Origin: Cycas panzhihuaensis
Taxonomy: Eukaryota > Cycadophyta
Assembly: GCA_023213395.1 (NCBI GenBank)
Contig: CM041465.1
Coordinates: 41,547,741-41,611,740, forward strand
Reading direction: 5' to 3'
DNA length: 64,000 nucleotides
Shown here: in pieces, positions 24,431 through 35,830 of the stretch
Layout of the letters: every line of letters starts with the position of its first letter
How positions within the stretch are numbered: position 1 is the stretch's first letter
The notes under the pieces: generated by a model
What the model was told of the DNA's origin: nothing
The model's database searches: none
What the model saw: the letters and a program-made list of their open reading frames with translations, nothing else
Program-made: the position numbers and the translations under genes

Positions 24431-25600
24431 ATCATCAACTAGCATGGTGTTTCCTTCTTCAAAATAGGGAGGAGTTGGATTGAGTGGTAATGTCAAAGAA
24501 ATGACTTACTGATCATAGGTTGACGAGGAAGGGTATAAGTGGATACATTTGGAAAAACCTAATTTATGATGGTTAAGGGAAATTTTGGAAGAAGAGCATA
24601 CCAAATATTTAAGAATAGCCCCATCATTCTCAAAATGGTCTAGATGAAAGATACTCTTAAGGAGAGAGTGGGTCTCTAGAAGAGGAGTGTGAAGGAGCTT
24701 ATTCAAGGAAGTTGGTTATGGTAATGAAGGAACCAATATGAGGGGGATAATATCAATAAGATTGGATGTCATTTGTGAAAGGGGTCACCTACACAAGAAA
24801 ACTCCAATCAAGTTATGCTAGAATATTGAATTGAGATGGGAAATTTTACTAAGATGTAATGTGATTAAGAGGGTCAAAAACTAAAGATGAAATTTATACC
24901 AACTCATCACATGAAAGGGTTCCCTCAGACTTAGAAAGAGAGGTGTCTTACAAGAAGTTGATAGTAATTATATGTATTAGTTTAACTTCCACATGACTAG
25001 GTTAAAGCATAGACTCTGTGTCAAAATATTGACCAAATCCTAATAAGAAAAAAGGAGAAGAAGACTCTCCTTCTTCTTAAATGGTTTCAACAAGTAGGAT
25101 AATTTTTTATATAGTCTTGTTTTTGTGTTTTATAACATTTAGCTTTCCCTCATGAACAAACTTGAGCTTGCCAAATGATAGAGAATAAACTATTGACATT
25201 TAATTAATCTAAAGTCAACTTAAGAGCATATTAAACTGAATATTGAAGTTAATGATAGTGACTTTGACCATAATTGTATTACTTATTAAAGTAAGAGGGA
25301 GAGATCCTACTTGATTAGGGTTTTTTCATTCTTATTATAACCTTGACAAACCTAATCCATCAACTTACAAGATAAGATTTCAAGATCTTTTAAGAGGCAT
25401 AGGGGAATGACATTAATGGAGGTACCTTTGCCTACTATACATCTCTTAGTTTTAATATCATCCTTCATTATATAAATGTAAAATGGAGTGGTCTCATTAT
25501 GATTTTATTCCTCTCCACTAGGCAATAGAGTAAGATTAAAGACCAAGGTAAGGTATCCAAGAGAGATAGTTTTAAGGACACCTAGAGTATCCAAAAGTAT
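24431..25600 (-). pseudogene. Element E protease and protease-RT linker (decayed)
   Basis: At about 25440-25330 the minus strand reads GTSINVIPLCLLKDLE and CQGYNKNEK, matching element A's protease at 46510-46390 (GSSINVIPLCLVKDLE, CQGYDKNQKVP). The catalytic D-S/T-G triad begins this block; only the G is secure here. A basic HEGKLNV-like segment follows near 25150. The 700-bp linker to RT includes a readable stretch at 24706-24506. Retropepsin would cut the Gag-Pol polyprotein. Confidence 0.68.
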
Positions 25601-25699
25601 TTGCCTTTGATCAAGGCAAATTTTCAAAAGATCCAAGACTAAGATTCTAGTAGAAATAGACTTTAGCTCTTCTACAAGTGAGAAAGATCCTTCCTTAGT

Positions 25700-28090
25700 G
25701 AGTTATGGTATTGACCTAAAGTGAATAGTTCTAATAGGCAACTAAGGAGGTGGATTAGATGACTTATCCTTGAATGGAACATTAGAGTCATAAGGTTTAT
25801 CTATAGTAGAAACTTTGCAAGGTTCCACATGTTAATAATATTTTTGGTCTATTCCCCCTTTATAGGCAACTTATTTTGAGGATTAACCTTTCTAAGGTCA
25901 TGTCTCTTAGGAGAAGATCTTTTTTCTTTTTGTGTGTGTGGGGGGGAGGGGGTGGGGGGGTGGGGTTCATACTTGAAGTATAAAGAGTCATGGTTATATT
26001 AGGCTTTAACCTTACCCTTATCTTTAGACACTTTCATAGTATGGTTAGGTAATAGGTTCTTATAAATCAACTAGTTTTGATTGAGTTTAGATATTGATTT
26101 CTCATTAGTTAGACCATGTCTAAGAAGAGCTTTAAGTTTATTACATTCCTAATAATCATGAGTATTAGTTTGATGATAAGAGCATCAAGGCATCTTCTTT
26201 AGAGAAATGGCATTTAAGGGTTGAACTTCTTTTGCTTAGCAAATTGGATAATTTTTGCTTCTTTTTTAATCTCAAGATTAAGATTAAGATCAACTTGTCA
26301 TTTAGTATTGATCAATCTTTTAAATTCTTGAATAGTAGAAGTAAGGTTATTGTCTTTATGATCACCTTAAGGAGGTTTAGTTTTTATTGAATAGGTAGGT
26401 TCATCTTTAGAAGTAGATGGTTTATATAGTTTTTAACTCTTATTTAAATCTTAAAGGATTTAAAAGTAAGATACTTCTCAATTGTATTTTTATATAATAT
26501 AGGCATGAACTTGAGGACTTCAAGATTGGCTTGTGGTCTTAAGGCACTAGTGAATAAATTACAAAGTAGGTTATCATCTAGGGGGCCTTAGAAGGCATGA
26601 ATAAGGTCTTAGAAGTGATGAACAAAGTCACATGAAGACTCCTCTACTCCTTACTTGATTGATAATAAGGACTTGATCCCTATGTCAAAGGGGTGAGAAA
26701 CATCAAAATAATTAATGAAGGCATCTAATAATTACTAGAAAGAATAGATGGATGTAGGCTTTAACCAATAAAACCACTTTAATGCATCACCTTAAAGGGT
26801 TTTAGGAAAGAGTCACATCATCACATAGTCATATGGTAAATAATCAATATAAGAAAGTGTAAAGGCATGAACATGGGCGTAGGATCTTGGGCTAATTTGC
26901 CTATAAATTTAGGTAATTTATGAACAAAAAGAGGGAGAAGAGAGAGAATGATCTCTTTTAGAAAGGGACTACTTCTATAATCTAAATATGACCTCTTTAC
27001 CTTTAATAAAGAGGATGGTCAAGGTGGTATTTGAGTTTGGTCTAAGTGCCCTATTACTTTGAAATAAGGAAAGTAAGTGGGATAAGAGGAACAAGGATTA
27101 GTCCACACAAATCCCAAATGAAGTATAGTAGACATGTGAGACATGGGTGTCCCATGAGATAAGAAGTTATTTGGGTGATGAGGCATTTTAGGGAGGTATG
27201 ACCCATAGCTAATACATTGGCTAGAGTGATCTTCGAGGTTAGCTATAGGAGGTAGACCATAAGTAGTGGTGGGGGGTTATCAAGAGTATAGATCATGTGA
27301 CTGTATGATTTTTTCCTCTACTCTTGACATGTACAAAGGTTGTTGAGGAGGAATGAATGAAGATGGTTGAGGTGTAGGAAACTGAGTAGCATGGTGATAT
27401 GTTTGAGTTTCCTAAATAAAAGGATTACCTTGTGGAGGGTGATTTACTTTCATAGGAGAAGAAGCACTTCTAGGTGGTGGGGATATGCCATACTAATGTG
27501 AAAGGAAAATACTAGAAGAAGTGCCCTAAGTAGGGGGAATAATTCTAGCCTAAGGATCCATTTTAAAAGTCTCCAATGGATGGGTAGGTTGCTAATTTAT
27601 AGAAGGAGGAACATGAGGGTCTTGAATATGATTATTAGGGCTAATAGTTAATAAAAAGGGTTAGGGAGTAAGCACATGGTTCCTCTTCTCTTAGGAAATG
27701 ATATATAAGCAAGCATAGGTATGGGTGATACAACCTAAATTTTCCTTAAAGGTATGTTTTATAGTAGGAGGGGGATGTATTTAAGATGCTTCATGTCCCT
27801 CATTAGGAGGCAAGGCTCCCTTATGTCCTAATAGGTATGGGAAGGCATAATAGTTCCTTTAAAAGAGGCATTTCAAAATGGATAAAGAGTCTTCCTTATA
27901 GGAACCTCATATAGAAGTGGCTCTTCCTTATATTCAAAAGGGTTGTTGATGTTAGGAGTCCTAACAAGGGTGTTAATATTAGTAATTAAAGTCTTATAAT
28001 CTTCAAGAAGTGGAAGGTTAAGGGGAAGAGAAGATGATAATGGGTCTTTGGATAAAAGGCTAAGGAGTCTTCTAGATCACTTAATATTTA
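25700..28090 (-). pseudogene. Element E gag (decayed)
   Basis: Gag forms the virus-like particle. The minus strand at about 26190-26150 reads CSYHQTNTHDYQECNKLK, the CxxHxxxxxHDxxxC zinc-binding motif of Tat gag proteins; element A has CFYHQTNTHDRSEC at the same place. Upstream, about 26850-26600, weak matches to the Retrotrans_gag core are present. The proline-rich N-terminal part reaches about 28090, near the primer-binding site. The frame is broken many times. Confidence 0.75.
25940..25965 (+). repeat. G-run cluster with G-quadruplex potential
   Basis: Four G runs of 7, 5, 7 and 4 bases are separated by single A or T bases, preceded by a short GT run. This fits the strict four-run quadruplex pattern with one-base loops and is striking in such AT-rich DNA. 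On the gag-coding minus strand it is a C-rich tract. It may have grown by slippage. Confidence 0.85.
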
Positions 28091-28278
28091 TGTAAAAAGG
28101 ATCCATGAGGAATATAGATGAAATATGGAAATGTAAGTAAAAGAAAGAGTAGAAAAGCAAATTAGAAAGACTTATTTAAAGTGGGAGATGGAATAAAATG
28201 AATGGAGAATAAGAGGAGTCCAATGAATGACTATGTACACTAGTAGAGTCAAAGAGTAACTAGGAAGTTTTGGTAACT

Positions 28279-28295
28279 CCCTAGTATTATCACTA
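28279..28295 (-). other. Probable primer-binding site of element E
   Basis: The minus strand reads TAGTGATAATACTAGGG four bases inside the 5' LTR end (28300). Element A has TGGCAACCATACTGGGG at the same place. Both resemble the TGGCG...CTGGGGA type used by Tat elements. The exact tRNA is not determined. Confidence 0.65.
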
Positions 28296-28299
28296 AAGA

Positions 28300-29159
28300 T
28301 GATTCCATAGGCTTGAGCCAAATCACCTAAGACAACTCAAGATTAATCATATAAGATAAATGTAAGAGGGTAAGGACTTAAGTGATGTGACTCAAGGGGA
28401 ATCCTCAACCCTTCTGTTAATGAAAAGGGATGATTCCCTAGGGATGTGTTGAACATATAGGTATGAGTGATAAAGTGTCATTGCAATTTGTTAATTTTTA
28501 TGTTAGAACAAGAAATCAAAGAAAATCAAGAAAAATAAAACATATCTAAGCTAAGAAAAATAATAAATCAACCTAATCAAATCAATTAATTAGATAAACA
28601 AGGTCCCATTTTTCTCAAAGAAAAAAGAAAATAACCTCCCAATAAATAGAAGCGTCACTAGGGAAACCATACCTATAAATGAATGGCTTAAGTATTCCTA
28701 TTTATCTATCCTTCTAAAAGTTTTTCTAGATGGGAAAAGTCCTACCCTAGACCACTAGTCCACCTAAAGGGTTAATAGACTACATTGTGCTTATCTAAAG
28801 AATATGACAACTAATTATTATAAGGACTCAAGAGATCTTAGACCCTATATTAATAACTCTATTAAGGGTCAACCACTAGAAACTCTCTCATCACATGATG
28901 ATCCACCTATAAGGATGGATAACCTATGAATACCTACATCCAATTTTAAGGGGTTATCATACTTAGTAATGAAGGAAGATAAAGAAAAATCCACTCTCAA
29001 CCCAAAGAGTGATGGTAAGTTGATATCTTTAGTGTTTAAAATATGACTAGAAGATAATAATCCTAAAGAAGAGAAAGTTTATATATCAAAAGGGTCAAAT
29101 CTTGATTTATCAAACAACCCTTCATAAAGGGATGTATTTATCCCTAGGAAAAGGACATG
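28300..29159 (-). repeat. Element E 5' LTR, inner part
   Basis: It starts TGATTCC like the 3' LTR at 12565, matches 12565-13097 and then 1-300, and is cut at 29159 by insertion of element A. The last five bases, ACATG, recur at 54005-54009 as A's TSD. The LTR continues at 54010. Confidence 0.92.
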
Positions 29160-30736
29160 TGGTGGTGTTCTAGGGGGCTCTTGGGTTTGATCCCCATTAA
29201 GGCTTCTAGAAAGATGGTTGGGCTATAGAGGGAACCAAAACTTAATATCTCTCAGTTTCTTTTCATAATTAAAGTTTGGAGACATAAAGCTCAAGAGGAC
29301 CTAAAGGACCATCTTTGCCTAACTCCTAAGGAGGAGTCTTCACCTAGTAGTGTTATCTACCTAAGTGTGAGTGAAATACGACAAAAGGTATGGATGTGAA
29401 ATGGGGTGATAGAATCCACAAACCTATATGACTTGAACAAGGAGTTCTCAGTTTACAATCGTGCTTACAATATTCTTAATGTCCTTCCTAGGGATTCCTC
29501 TCTTGTAATTATTTCAACCTTTTGAGTTTTACTAAGATGTGAGAGAGGGTAGGCTATTGGAAAGATAGTTTATCTTGTTTTGGTTTCTAGATTTTGATAT
29601 GATTACAAAGATATGTAGCCAAGAGAGCAAGATAACCAAAGAAACTACAAGATCAAACTCACATAAATCTTTTTATTTTTTATTTTTTTAATAAAAGCAA
29701 AAGCAAATAAACTAGAAATTATACATGCAAGTTCTTTTTTTTTTTTTTTTTTCAAAATAAAAAAATGCATATGAAACTATAAGATAGCTTTCCTATATAA
29801 AACATGCATAATTCATTTCAAAAGGGATGATGCTATGAAAAATCTAAAAGTAACCACATAAATTATTTTTTATGTAAATTTCTTTTAAAAGAGACCAATG
29901 AATATGCAAAACTAGCCAATATGCTCCAATATTGATGAATGCAATTAACTCTCTTAATAAAGTAATGAAATAATACATAAAAAGAGAAATTCTTAAAGGA
30001 AATTACTGTTGTTTTTTAATAATTTTTAGACCCATGAGATGATGGACAAATCATAAATTTGAACAATAATCATCAATGCAAGAATAATCACCATAGGTTC
30101 TATCACGATTAGAGTAATAAGAGCTCTAAAAGGAATCCTTGAACCCAATGTACAACTAAAAATCAGAGATGTTTTAATCAAACAACACTAACTTTTCATT
30201 CATAAGATATAAGGGCTAACCTGAAAATAAAAGTCCATGCAATCATAGATACAAGACAAACACTTTTTTCCTATTGTAAAGAGCACCTTAGAATGGTAGT
30301 TTTCTTTTTAATTGACCAACTTTTCACATACTTTCCTTCAAAGAAAGATCAAAGAAGGAAGAACAACAATACAAAGAGGCCAAACTAGAACCAAACAATG
30401 CCAAAAAGAGTGGCAATCCAACTAAAATATAGACTACTATGATAGAGTGGGAAGAAATAGCTAGATGTATGTTAGAGAGATGACCATGCCCCACCCTAGT
30501 CTATCCTTAAGGAACCCCACAAAGGGCTAACCTTTCAACATATATTTCAGTATCAAAAATATAAATGCAAGTACAATAATAATCAATCAATAAAAATAAA
30601 CAATTCTGAGCTAAAATTACCTTCAAAACACCATGAAACAAGTATAAAACTCAATAGGAAAGATCTTACTAAATCAAGAGAGGTTTGAAGTATAAAACTA
30701 ATGAAGATCTAAGAAAATGAAAGCTCAGACCATTAA
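29160..30736 (-). repeat. Element A 3' LTR, truncated
   Basis: It matches 49274 to about 50860 nearly continuously (shared CTAAAGGACCATCTTT, CTAAGGAGGAGTCTTC, GACCATGCCCCACCCTAG). It stops abruptly at CAGACCAT. In the 5' LTR the same point continues CATCAGTCAAGTAG; here the next bases belong to element B's LTR. The rest of this LTR was lost in a deletion. Confidence 0.9.
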
Positions 30737-30950
30737 GTGGTCTACAAGTACAACCAAGTGGTATGCAAGTGTAACCAAGAGGTCTATAAGTGTAACAAGA
30801 GGTCTGTAAGTATAACTAGGCAGTCTATAAGTGCAACTAGGTTATCTATAAGTGTAACTTAAGGCCTGTTGGTGTAACTTGAAGGTGCAACCTAAAGCTT
30901 GTAGGTGCAACCTAAAGCCTACAAGTACAACCTTTGTGACCATAAGTACA
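30737..30950. repeat. About 21-bp tandem repeats in element B 5' LTR
   Basis: Units of the type AACCAAGTGGTCTACAAGTAC are repeated about ten times, degenerating rightwards into CTAAAGCCTGTAGGTGCAAC. The 3' LTR has the same array but fewer units (41140-41300), so copy number changed after insertion. Confidence 0.85.
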
Positions 30951-31704
30951 ACCCAAAAAATAAAAAAATAGATGGGATTTTGACAGGAAAAAAGGAGTCT
31001 ATTTTACGTGAAATTTTAGGAGGATGATTTTACATGTGTCCTCTACATAATAGGAGAAAGAAAACCCTAGATTAAATGGTTTTAAGTTAGTTTCATAACT
31101 GATAAAATGTTAGTTGAAAAACTACAATGAGAAAACTATTTTAGGAAGAAACATACATGGCAGGGATTTAAAACTGCCTAGATTTATTTAGGAATAGGAA
31201 GAAGGATGCCCAGCAATTGTAAATGCAATAAGAGGAGCAAAAATCATGGGAAGATAATGCAAAAATAGCTTTCCAAAGAAGAAGAATGACTCCAAACTAA
31301 AGACAACATAGGAGAAATGGAGGAAAAAGAGGTACAAAGAAGAAACACATAGAAGAAGAAAAAGAAAAGTGCTAGATCTATTCGTGGGGACATTAAAGAA
31401 GCCCAAGAAGGCTTAGTTGTAGCTAAAGGAAGAAGAAAACCAGCCATAGTAGTCCAAGAAAAGACACCTAGGTAGAAATCTTCTCTAAGAAAGGGTTTAT
31501 GGATGAATGACAGCCAAAACTTCATACATAGATCATGAATAATAGTACCAAAGAGTATGTAGTAGCCTAAAATACACCCAACACGCATTCCTCCACTCCC
31601 AAATTGCTATAGTAGTCCTATTCACATTTAATAGAGCAAAAAATTATGGAATTTTATAAGGAAAAATCCAAATATTTTTAAATTTAATGTATTATTATTG
31701 TATA
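30951..31704 (+). repeat. Element B 5' LTR, first part after the repeats
   Basis: It matches 41301-42055 (shared TTTTACATGTGTCCTCTACA, GAAAACTATTTTAGGAAGAAA). It ends at TSD GTATA (31700-31704), where element C entered. The LTR resumes at 36374. No promoter could be assigned with confidence. Confidence 0.9.
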
Positions 31705-32094
31705 TGTTAGAATATAATGTTTAATATGTGTGTGATTAAGTAAAGTGGGTCTAGGATTAATAGTCATAGTCCTAAGTCTTAGAGTCAAAGAGTTACTATA
31801 GTATTATATGAGAAGATAGAAGATTATTGGTTAAGTTAGTGGTGTAATATCATTAGTTAGAGTAAAGGTAATAGTCCCACATGTATTAGATCTATAGAGT
31901 GATCTCTCACCTACTTTGTATATAAAAGTGGTTGAAGTGGTATATGAAAGACAAGTAATCATGGAGACTCATATAGAGTCCATGGTACGGTTGGTGTTCT
32001 GATATAATTCATTGATGTTGAGTTATTTCATTGTGATTCTTATCCATTGATATTGTTTGGTGTTAGTTGATGATGCTTTCCATGTTATTTTAAC
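31705..32094 (+). repeat. Element C 5' LTR
   Basis: It starts TGTTAGAATA, pairs with 35976-36368, and is followed directly by the primer-binding site. It carries a clear TATA box at 31919-31928. Confidence 0.94.
31919..31928 (+). promoter_or_regulatory. TATA box of element C LTR promoter
   Basis: The sequence TATATAAAAG is conserved in the other LTR at 36191-36200. It lies about 170 bp before the LTR end, a normal place for the LTR promoter. Confidence 0.7.
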
Positions 32095-32095
32095 T

Positions 32096-32107
32096 TGGTA
32101 TTAGAGC
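32096..32107 (+). other. Primer-binding site of element C
   Basis: TGGTATTAGAGC differs from TGGTATCAGAGC (initiator-Met tRNA type) by one C-to-T change and sits one base after the 5' LTR. Confidence 0.9.
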
Positions 32108-32879
32108 AGGCCATCTTATTGTAAGAAGAGGATTGAGAGAGGGGAAGTCCAATGAAAGATAAAGCACTCAAGCAAGAAGGCAGCTTCATTAAGGGTTACC
32201 GGGTTAGAGATCAAATTAGAAGAAAAGTTTCAAGGCCTTGTTACGAAGTGTGTCAGGTAACGTCATTCCTTTATTATGCTATGTGAAACAACCATGTGTT
32301 AGGGTTTATCTTGAAGTTGAGGACAGAATGTATAGAGAAGCAATGACATTTGAAGTTATCTAAGAATTAACATTTTGAGCCTTCTTATTGAATGTGTGTT
32401 ATGGGTTATGAGAAAATTATTTATGGGCTGAAACCCTAGTTGTCAAAGAAAGCATGGTTAAAAGCTTTTTACAACCATAAGCATGAAATGACTATTGTCT
32501 ATTTGTAAAAATTACCCACTACTTGAAGAGCAAACTGCATGTGATGAACACCAAGCTGTTTGACATTGTGGAGATTAATAACACATTTTACTTCTGCACA
32601 TCTTAAGTCTTAATACGTGAGGGCAATTGGTGTTCACAAAATTCCCCAAGTTCCTTGTTTATAGATAATAAGCACAATACAGACATAGCCTCAGGTCTAT
32701 GGATTGGCCTTTTCTTTTTTATTGTGTATATATTAGGATTTTGTAGCCACGTTATAGGGTAAGCCTAATATGGTCCATGTCTATTGTTTGAAGATTAAGA
32801 TATTGTATGACATACATCATTGACAATACGAGTAATATTTCTAGATAAAACATAACGAAATTTTATCATCACTATAAGT
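32108..32879 (+). other. Element C leader, unidentified
   Basis: There is no retroviral similarity. Base composition is less AT-rich than the flanking LTRs. Its right part could be intron or upstream exon of the captured callose synthase gene, but I could not read matching protein. Confidence 0.35.
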
Positions 32880-33420
32880 AACATTTGTGGCAATTTGATT
32901 GTCTTGTTATAGCCAATCTGACTGGCACTGTCATTTACCCCTTACAACATGGAGCACTATTGCATACAACTGGAAGAGATACCATAATTATGGTTTATGG
33001 TTTATCTTGGTTTATACTAGCTGGGTTCATTATTTTGATGTTTAAAGTGATCGCCATCAACCGAAAGGCTGCTGTAAACTTTTAGTTGCTATTATGATCC
33101 ATACAAGGCATTGCACTATAGATTATAATAGGACTGTTATGAAAGTGACAGTTGTAAACCCTTTTTACCCTATATTCTAGCATTTGTTCCAACTGCTTCA
33201 GCTATCTGTGTCTTTCCATTACATGGAAACCTACTATGGAAAGTCTCAACTCATGGAAGTCAATCTGTAGAGTTGTCTGATTATATGATGCAGGCATTCT
33301 CATTATAGTGCTCTAGTTCCCTTTCATACCAATATTTTAGACACACACTCTCTTTAACTAGGCTCCATCCATGAGCTAGAAATATCCATCATTCTTGCAG
33401 AGAATAGGCCAAATATTTAG
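32880..33420 (+). pseudogene. Callose synthase (glucan synthase-like) C-terminal fragment
   Basis: Callose synthases are large plasma-membrane enzymes that make 1,3-beta-glucan; their C-terminal part is a set of membrane helices. From about 32920 one frame reads TGTVIYPLQ, TTGRDTIIMVYGLSWF, a hydrophobic helix, FKVIAINRKAAVNF, then a C-to-T stop. The next blocks are SIQGIAL, ILAFVPT, LSITWKPTMESLNSWKS, LYDAG, FPFIPIF, THTLFN, and finally IILAENRPNI with a TAG at 33418-33420. This order and wording match the family's end (VYGLSW, VNFQL, FVPTGW, WK, YDAxMG, FPFxSxFQxRxLFNQAFSRG, ILAGN). Length is about 165 of roughly 1,900 residues. No intron interrupts it. It lies in the same orientation as C. 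Confidence 0.82.
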
Positions 33421-33900
33421 TTATAATACTTCACAAGTTGGAATAGGTCTTTATAGAGGCAAGATCGATTACATGAATATGGACAGAATTAATACAAGGT
33501 GACTTCTGGGTGCTCTACCACTAACTAGTGAAGTTGCAGCTATCTCTGGCTTAGGGTTGGAGCTGTAGCATCTGTGCTTATAATGTAATGATCTTGCAAC
33601 CTCTAGAGTCTAGTATATATGTGCTTTGTAATATAACTTTAGCTATTTAAGGTAGCTAGAATCAAGAGTTTAAAACCTGAGATAGGAAGAGTGGGTTTTG
33701 GCTAAGATCACGCCCTTTTATTTTCTTTGTACTTTTAGTATCTGTTATCTTGAATGGTTCTACATTATTACCTCTTGCTATAATTTGATTTAAATATGGT
33801 AGTATCAAGTTCATGTGAAGTCACACAGATGTGTAAACTTACGCCTCCTAAGGGGTCACCACCCTGATCAAATAAACCTGTATTAAAATGATAAAATTTC
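33421..33900 (+). other. Apparent 3' untranslated region of the captured callose synthase gene
   Basis: This follows the callose synthase stop codon directly and has no coding similarity. Two poly(A)-signal-like words (AATAAA near 33867 and an AAAATGATAAAA stretch near 33885) occur before unrelated sequence begins at about 33900. It supports capture of the gene's 3' end including UTR. The inference rests on position and composition. Confidence 0.5.
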
Positions 33901-33916
33901 TTTAGATCATACTTGG

Positions 33917-34092
33917 AGGGAATTGAAGTGTATGAGGTTGTCATCAAATCCTTGAGCTCTTTTCTGAATCTGTTCAGGACATAGAGGTTGAAGTAGGAGT
34001 TACTTAGAGGGAATTGAAGTGTATGGGGTTATCATCGAATCCTTGAGCTCTTTTTCTAAATCTATTCAGGACATAGAGGTTGAAGCAGGAGT
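33917..34092. repeat. Tandem duplication of about 88 bp in element C
   Basis: Two adjacent copies start CTTGGAGGGAATTGAAGTGT (33917) and CTTAGAGGGAATTGAAGTGT (34003). Each ends GACATAGAGGTTGAAG, a one-letter variant, then GGAGT. They differ at only a few positions. Source unknown. Confidence 0.92.
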
Positions 34093-34639
34093 CTATCAAT
34101 TGAAGACATCATTACTGTAAGTGTATCAACTATAGTAAATTCTATTTTGAACATAGGTCCTTAGTAGAGTTGATCCTAAAATGAGTTGGTGTTGTTCCAC
34201 TTATTAACCTGGTTATGGAGGTAGCTGACACTCTTAGTATCATCGCTAAAATCAAGGTCATAGTCTATGGCTCTCATGTACAGCTAGTAGGATGTGATGG
34301 CAGGTAATTTCTTAACTTTTTCCATTATCTTTCTTGTGCTCAATAAAGCACCTGGATAGGAAACAATGGCATGGTTTGTGCTTAATGTAGACTATTCTTT
34401 TTGAAGATCTAGAGCTCCAGAAAAGGTGTTCTCATGTTTCATTATTTTTACAATAATGGATGTATGAATTTGATTGACACGTACATAATACATTGAGAAA
34501 AATTCTTCTTGGAGAACACTTGGATTGGTCTTTTTCTTAAGGCTAAAGTACTTTTTAATTCATACATTATAGAGTTGAGTAACGTCATAATTTTTGTGCC
34601 TAAAAAATATGAATACTGGCTATCGGATCTCCCTTTTCC
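34093..34639 (+). other. Element C interior, unidentified
   Basis: No similarity was recognised on either strand. It could be further captured host sequence, as it lies between the duplication and the gag-like piece. Confidence 0.3.
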
Positions 34640-35100
34640 TTTACCCAAATATATTAAAACTAATTTTTATTTTTGGAAAATTAAGATGGAGAGCATATTC
34701 ACACTAAAGAAACTTTAGAAAATAGTTATGGGTATTGAATTGGCTCATGAAGAAGGGGAAGAAACTTTCAAAAAGAAAAATAGAATCATCATTGACAAGG
34801 ATAACCTTCCTTCTTCCTATCACTTCATTATCCAGGTTCTACAAAATACTGACTCAGTTGAAGATGCCTAGAAACTATTGTCAGAAGTGCATGAAAAAGG
34901 ACCTAAAGAAGTGTAGCAGAGTATCAAAAAGGTAAAGAATCAAAGGAAGAAGCTAAGGAAAGAAAAAAGGAAAAAATAGCATGACAAAGTCTTGACTCCA
35001 TCAAATATCTTAAGTCTCATCAAAGAACCTGCCTTGGAGGTTGAAGATTCCAGACATCAATCTTTACTAGTAATAGTTCATGGAAACACTAGTAACTTAA
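34640..35100 (+). pseudogene. Short copia Gag-like remnant in element C
   Basis: The frame reads TNFYFWKIKMESIFTLKKL then a stop at about 34718, resembling the NYxxWKIxMExxLxxxDLW start of copia Gag. After that it is charged (EEGEETFKKKNR, KKVKNQRKKLRKEKRKK) without a recognised motif. No zinc knuckle was found. It is weak but consistent with C descending from a copia element. Confidence 0.45.
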
Positions 35101-35109
35101 CAAAAGGTA

Positions 35110-35830
35110 TAGACAATATCATCCTAGTTTATATCAACAAATTTATGACTAGGATTTAAATGATGTTAGGATATGCATTGATATGTATGTGTTGGAGATT
35201 TTTCATAATATCTCTCAATTCAATCTCTATGTTCATCCTTGAGAGAATCCAAATTATGATAGTATACCCTATAAGGTCATTAGAAGGTTCCTCCAAAGAA
35301 AGAAGAAACATGAGAAGAATATCATATAATCAAAATCTTATGCATCAATATCACTGTAGGTTTTTTATAGGCTTCTTAGCATTAAAACTCAATCATATTA
35401 AAGTAATATTTCACATTTATGTAGTAGTAATAGGCAAATACATGAATTTGACCATAATGAAGACTCTCATCATTCTTGGCACAAAAAATTTCCTAGATCA
35501 CATAAAAGGAACAAAGTATCTTGAACAAAAGAAATTCAAAAATAGATCATTATTGCTCATTCCCTTTCAAGGTGGTGATCAATGGATTGAAAAGTCAATC
35601 ATCTTAGCAAGCTTGGAAATAGATAAGGAGAAGCCAATTTACTTCATATTCATTCTAGGATGACCATACCTCTTCCAAGAGTACACGAGAAGATTCATCA
35701 AACAGGAAACAGGATGTAACATAGTAAACAGGACATACATGTTTTGCAATGTATTAGATGAAGATAAAGCTCAAGACATCATCATTAGAAAGATTCCAAG
35801 ACTCAAGAGATAGAAGTTCAAACATCACTT
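35110..35830 (+). pseudogene. Unidentified coding-like stretch in element C
   Basis: Two overlapping plus-strand frames are unusually open. The frame from 35160 to 35661 is uninterrupted for 167 codons and continues past one TGA as PYLFQEYTRRFIKQETG and CNVLDEDKAQDIIIRKIPR to about 35815. The other frame, about 35110-35600, is broken only by stops explainable as C-to-T and reads RICIDMYVLEIFHNISQFN and IPYKVIRRFLQRKKK. Which was the original is unclear. I recognise no family, and it is not copia RT or integrase. Confidence 0.4.

Noticed and set aside
30400-30736. Treating 29160-30736 as an independent solo LTR
   Set aside because: Its left end shares the ACATG TSD with the right end of the 5' LTR at 54004, and the E LTR resumes exactly there, so both belong to one insertion.
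30737-30950. CRISPR-like array of regularly spaced repeats
   Set aside because: The units are contiguous degenerate tandem repeats without unique spacers, in a plant LTR.
31244-31588. A 114-codon minus-strand open frame with hydrophobic Phe/Leu runs
   Set aside because: It lies in element B's LTR; a shorter shadow exists in the other LTR (41538-41756). LTR sequence of low complexity explains it.
34093-34639. Further callose synthase exons downstream of the stop
   Set aside because: The reading frame ends with a family-like C-terminus at 33420 and no other matching block was found beyond it.
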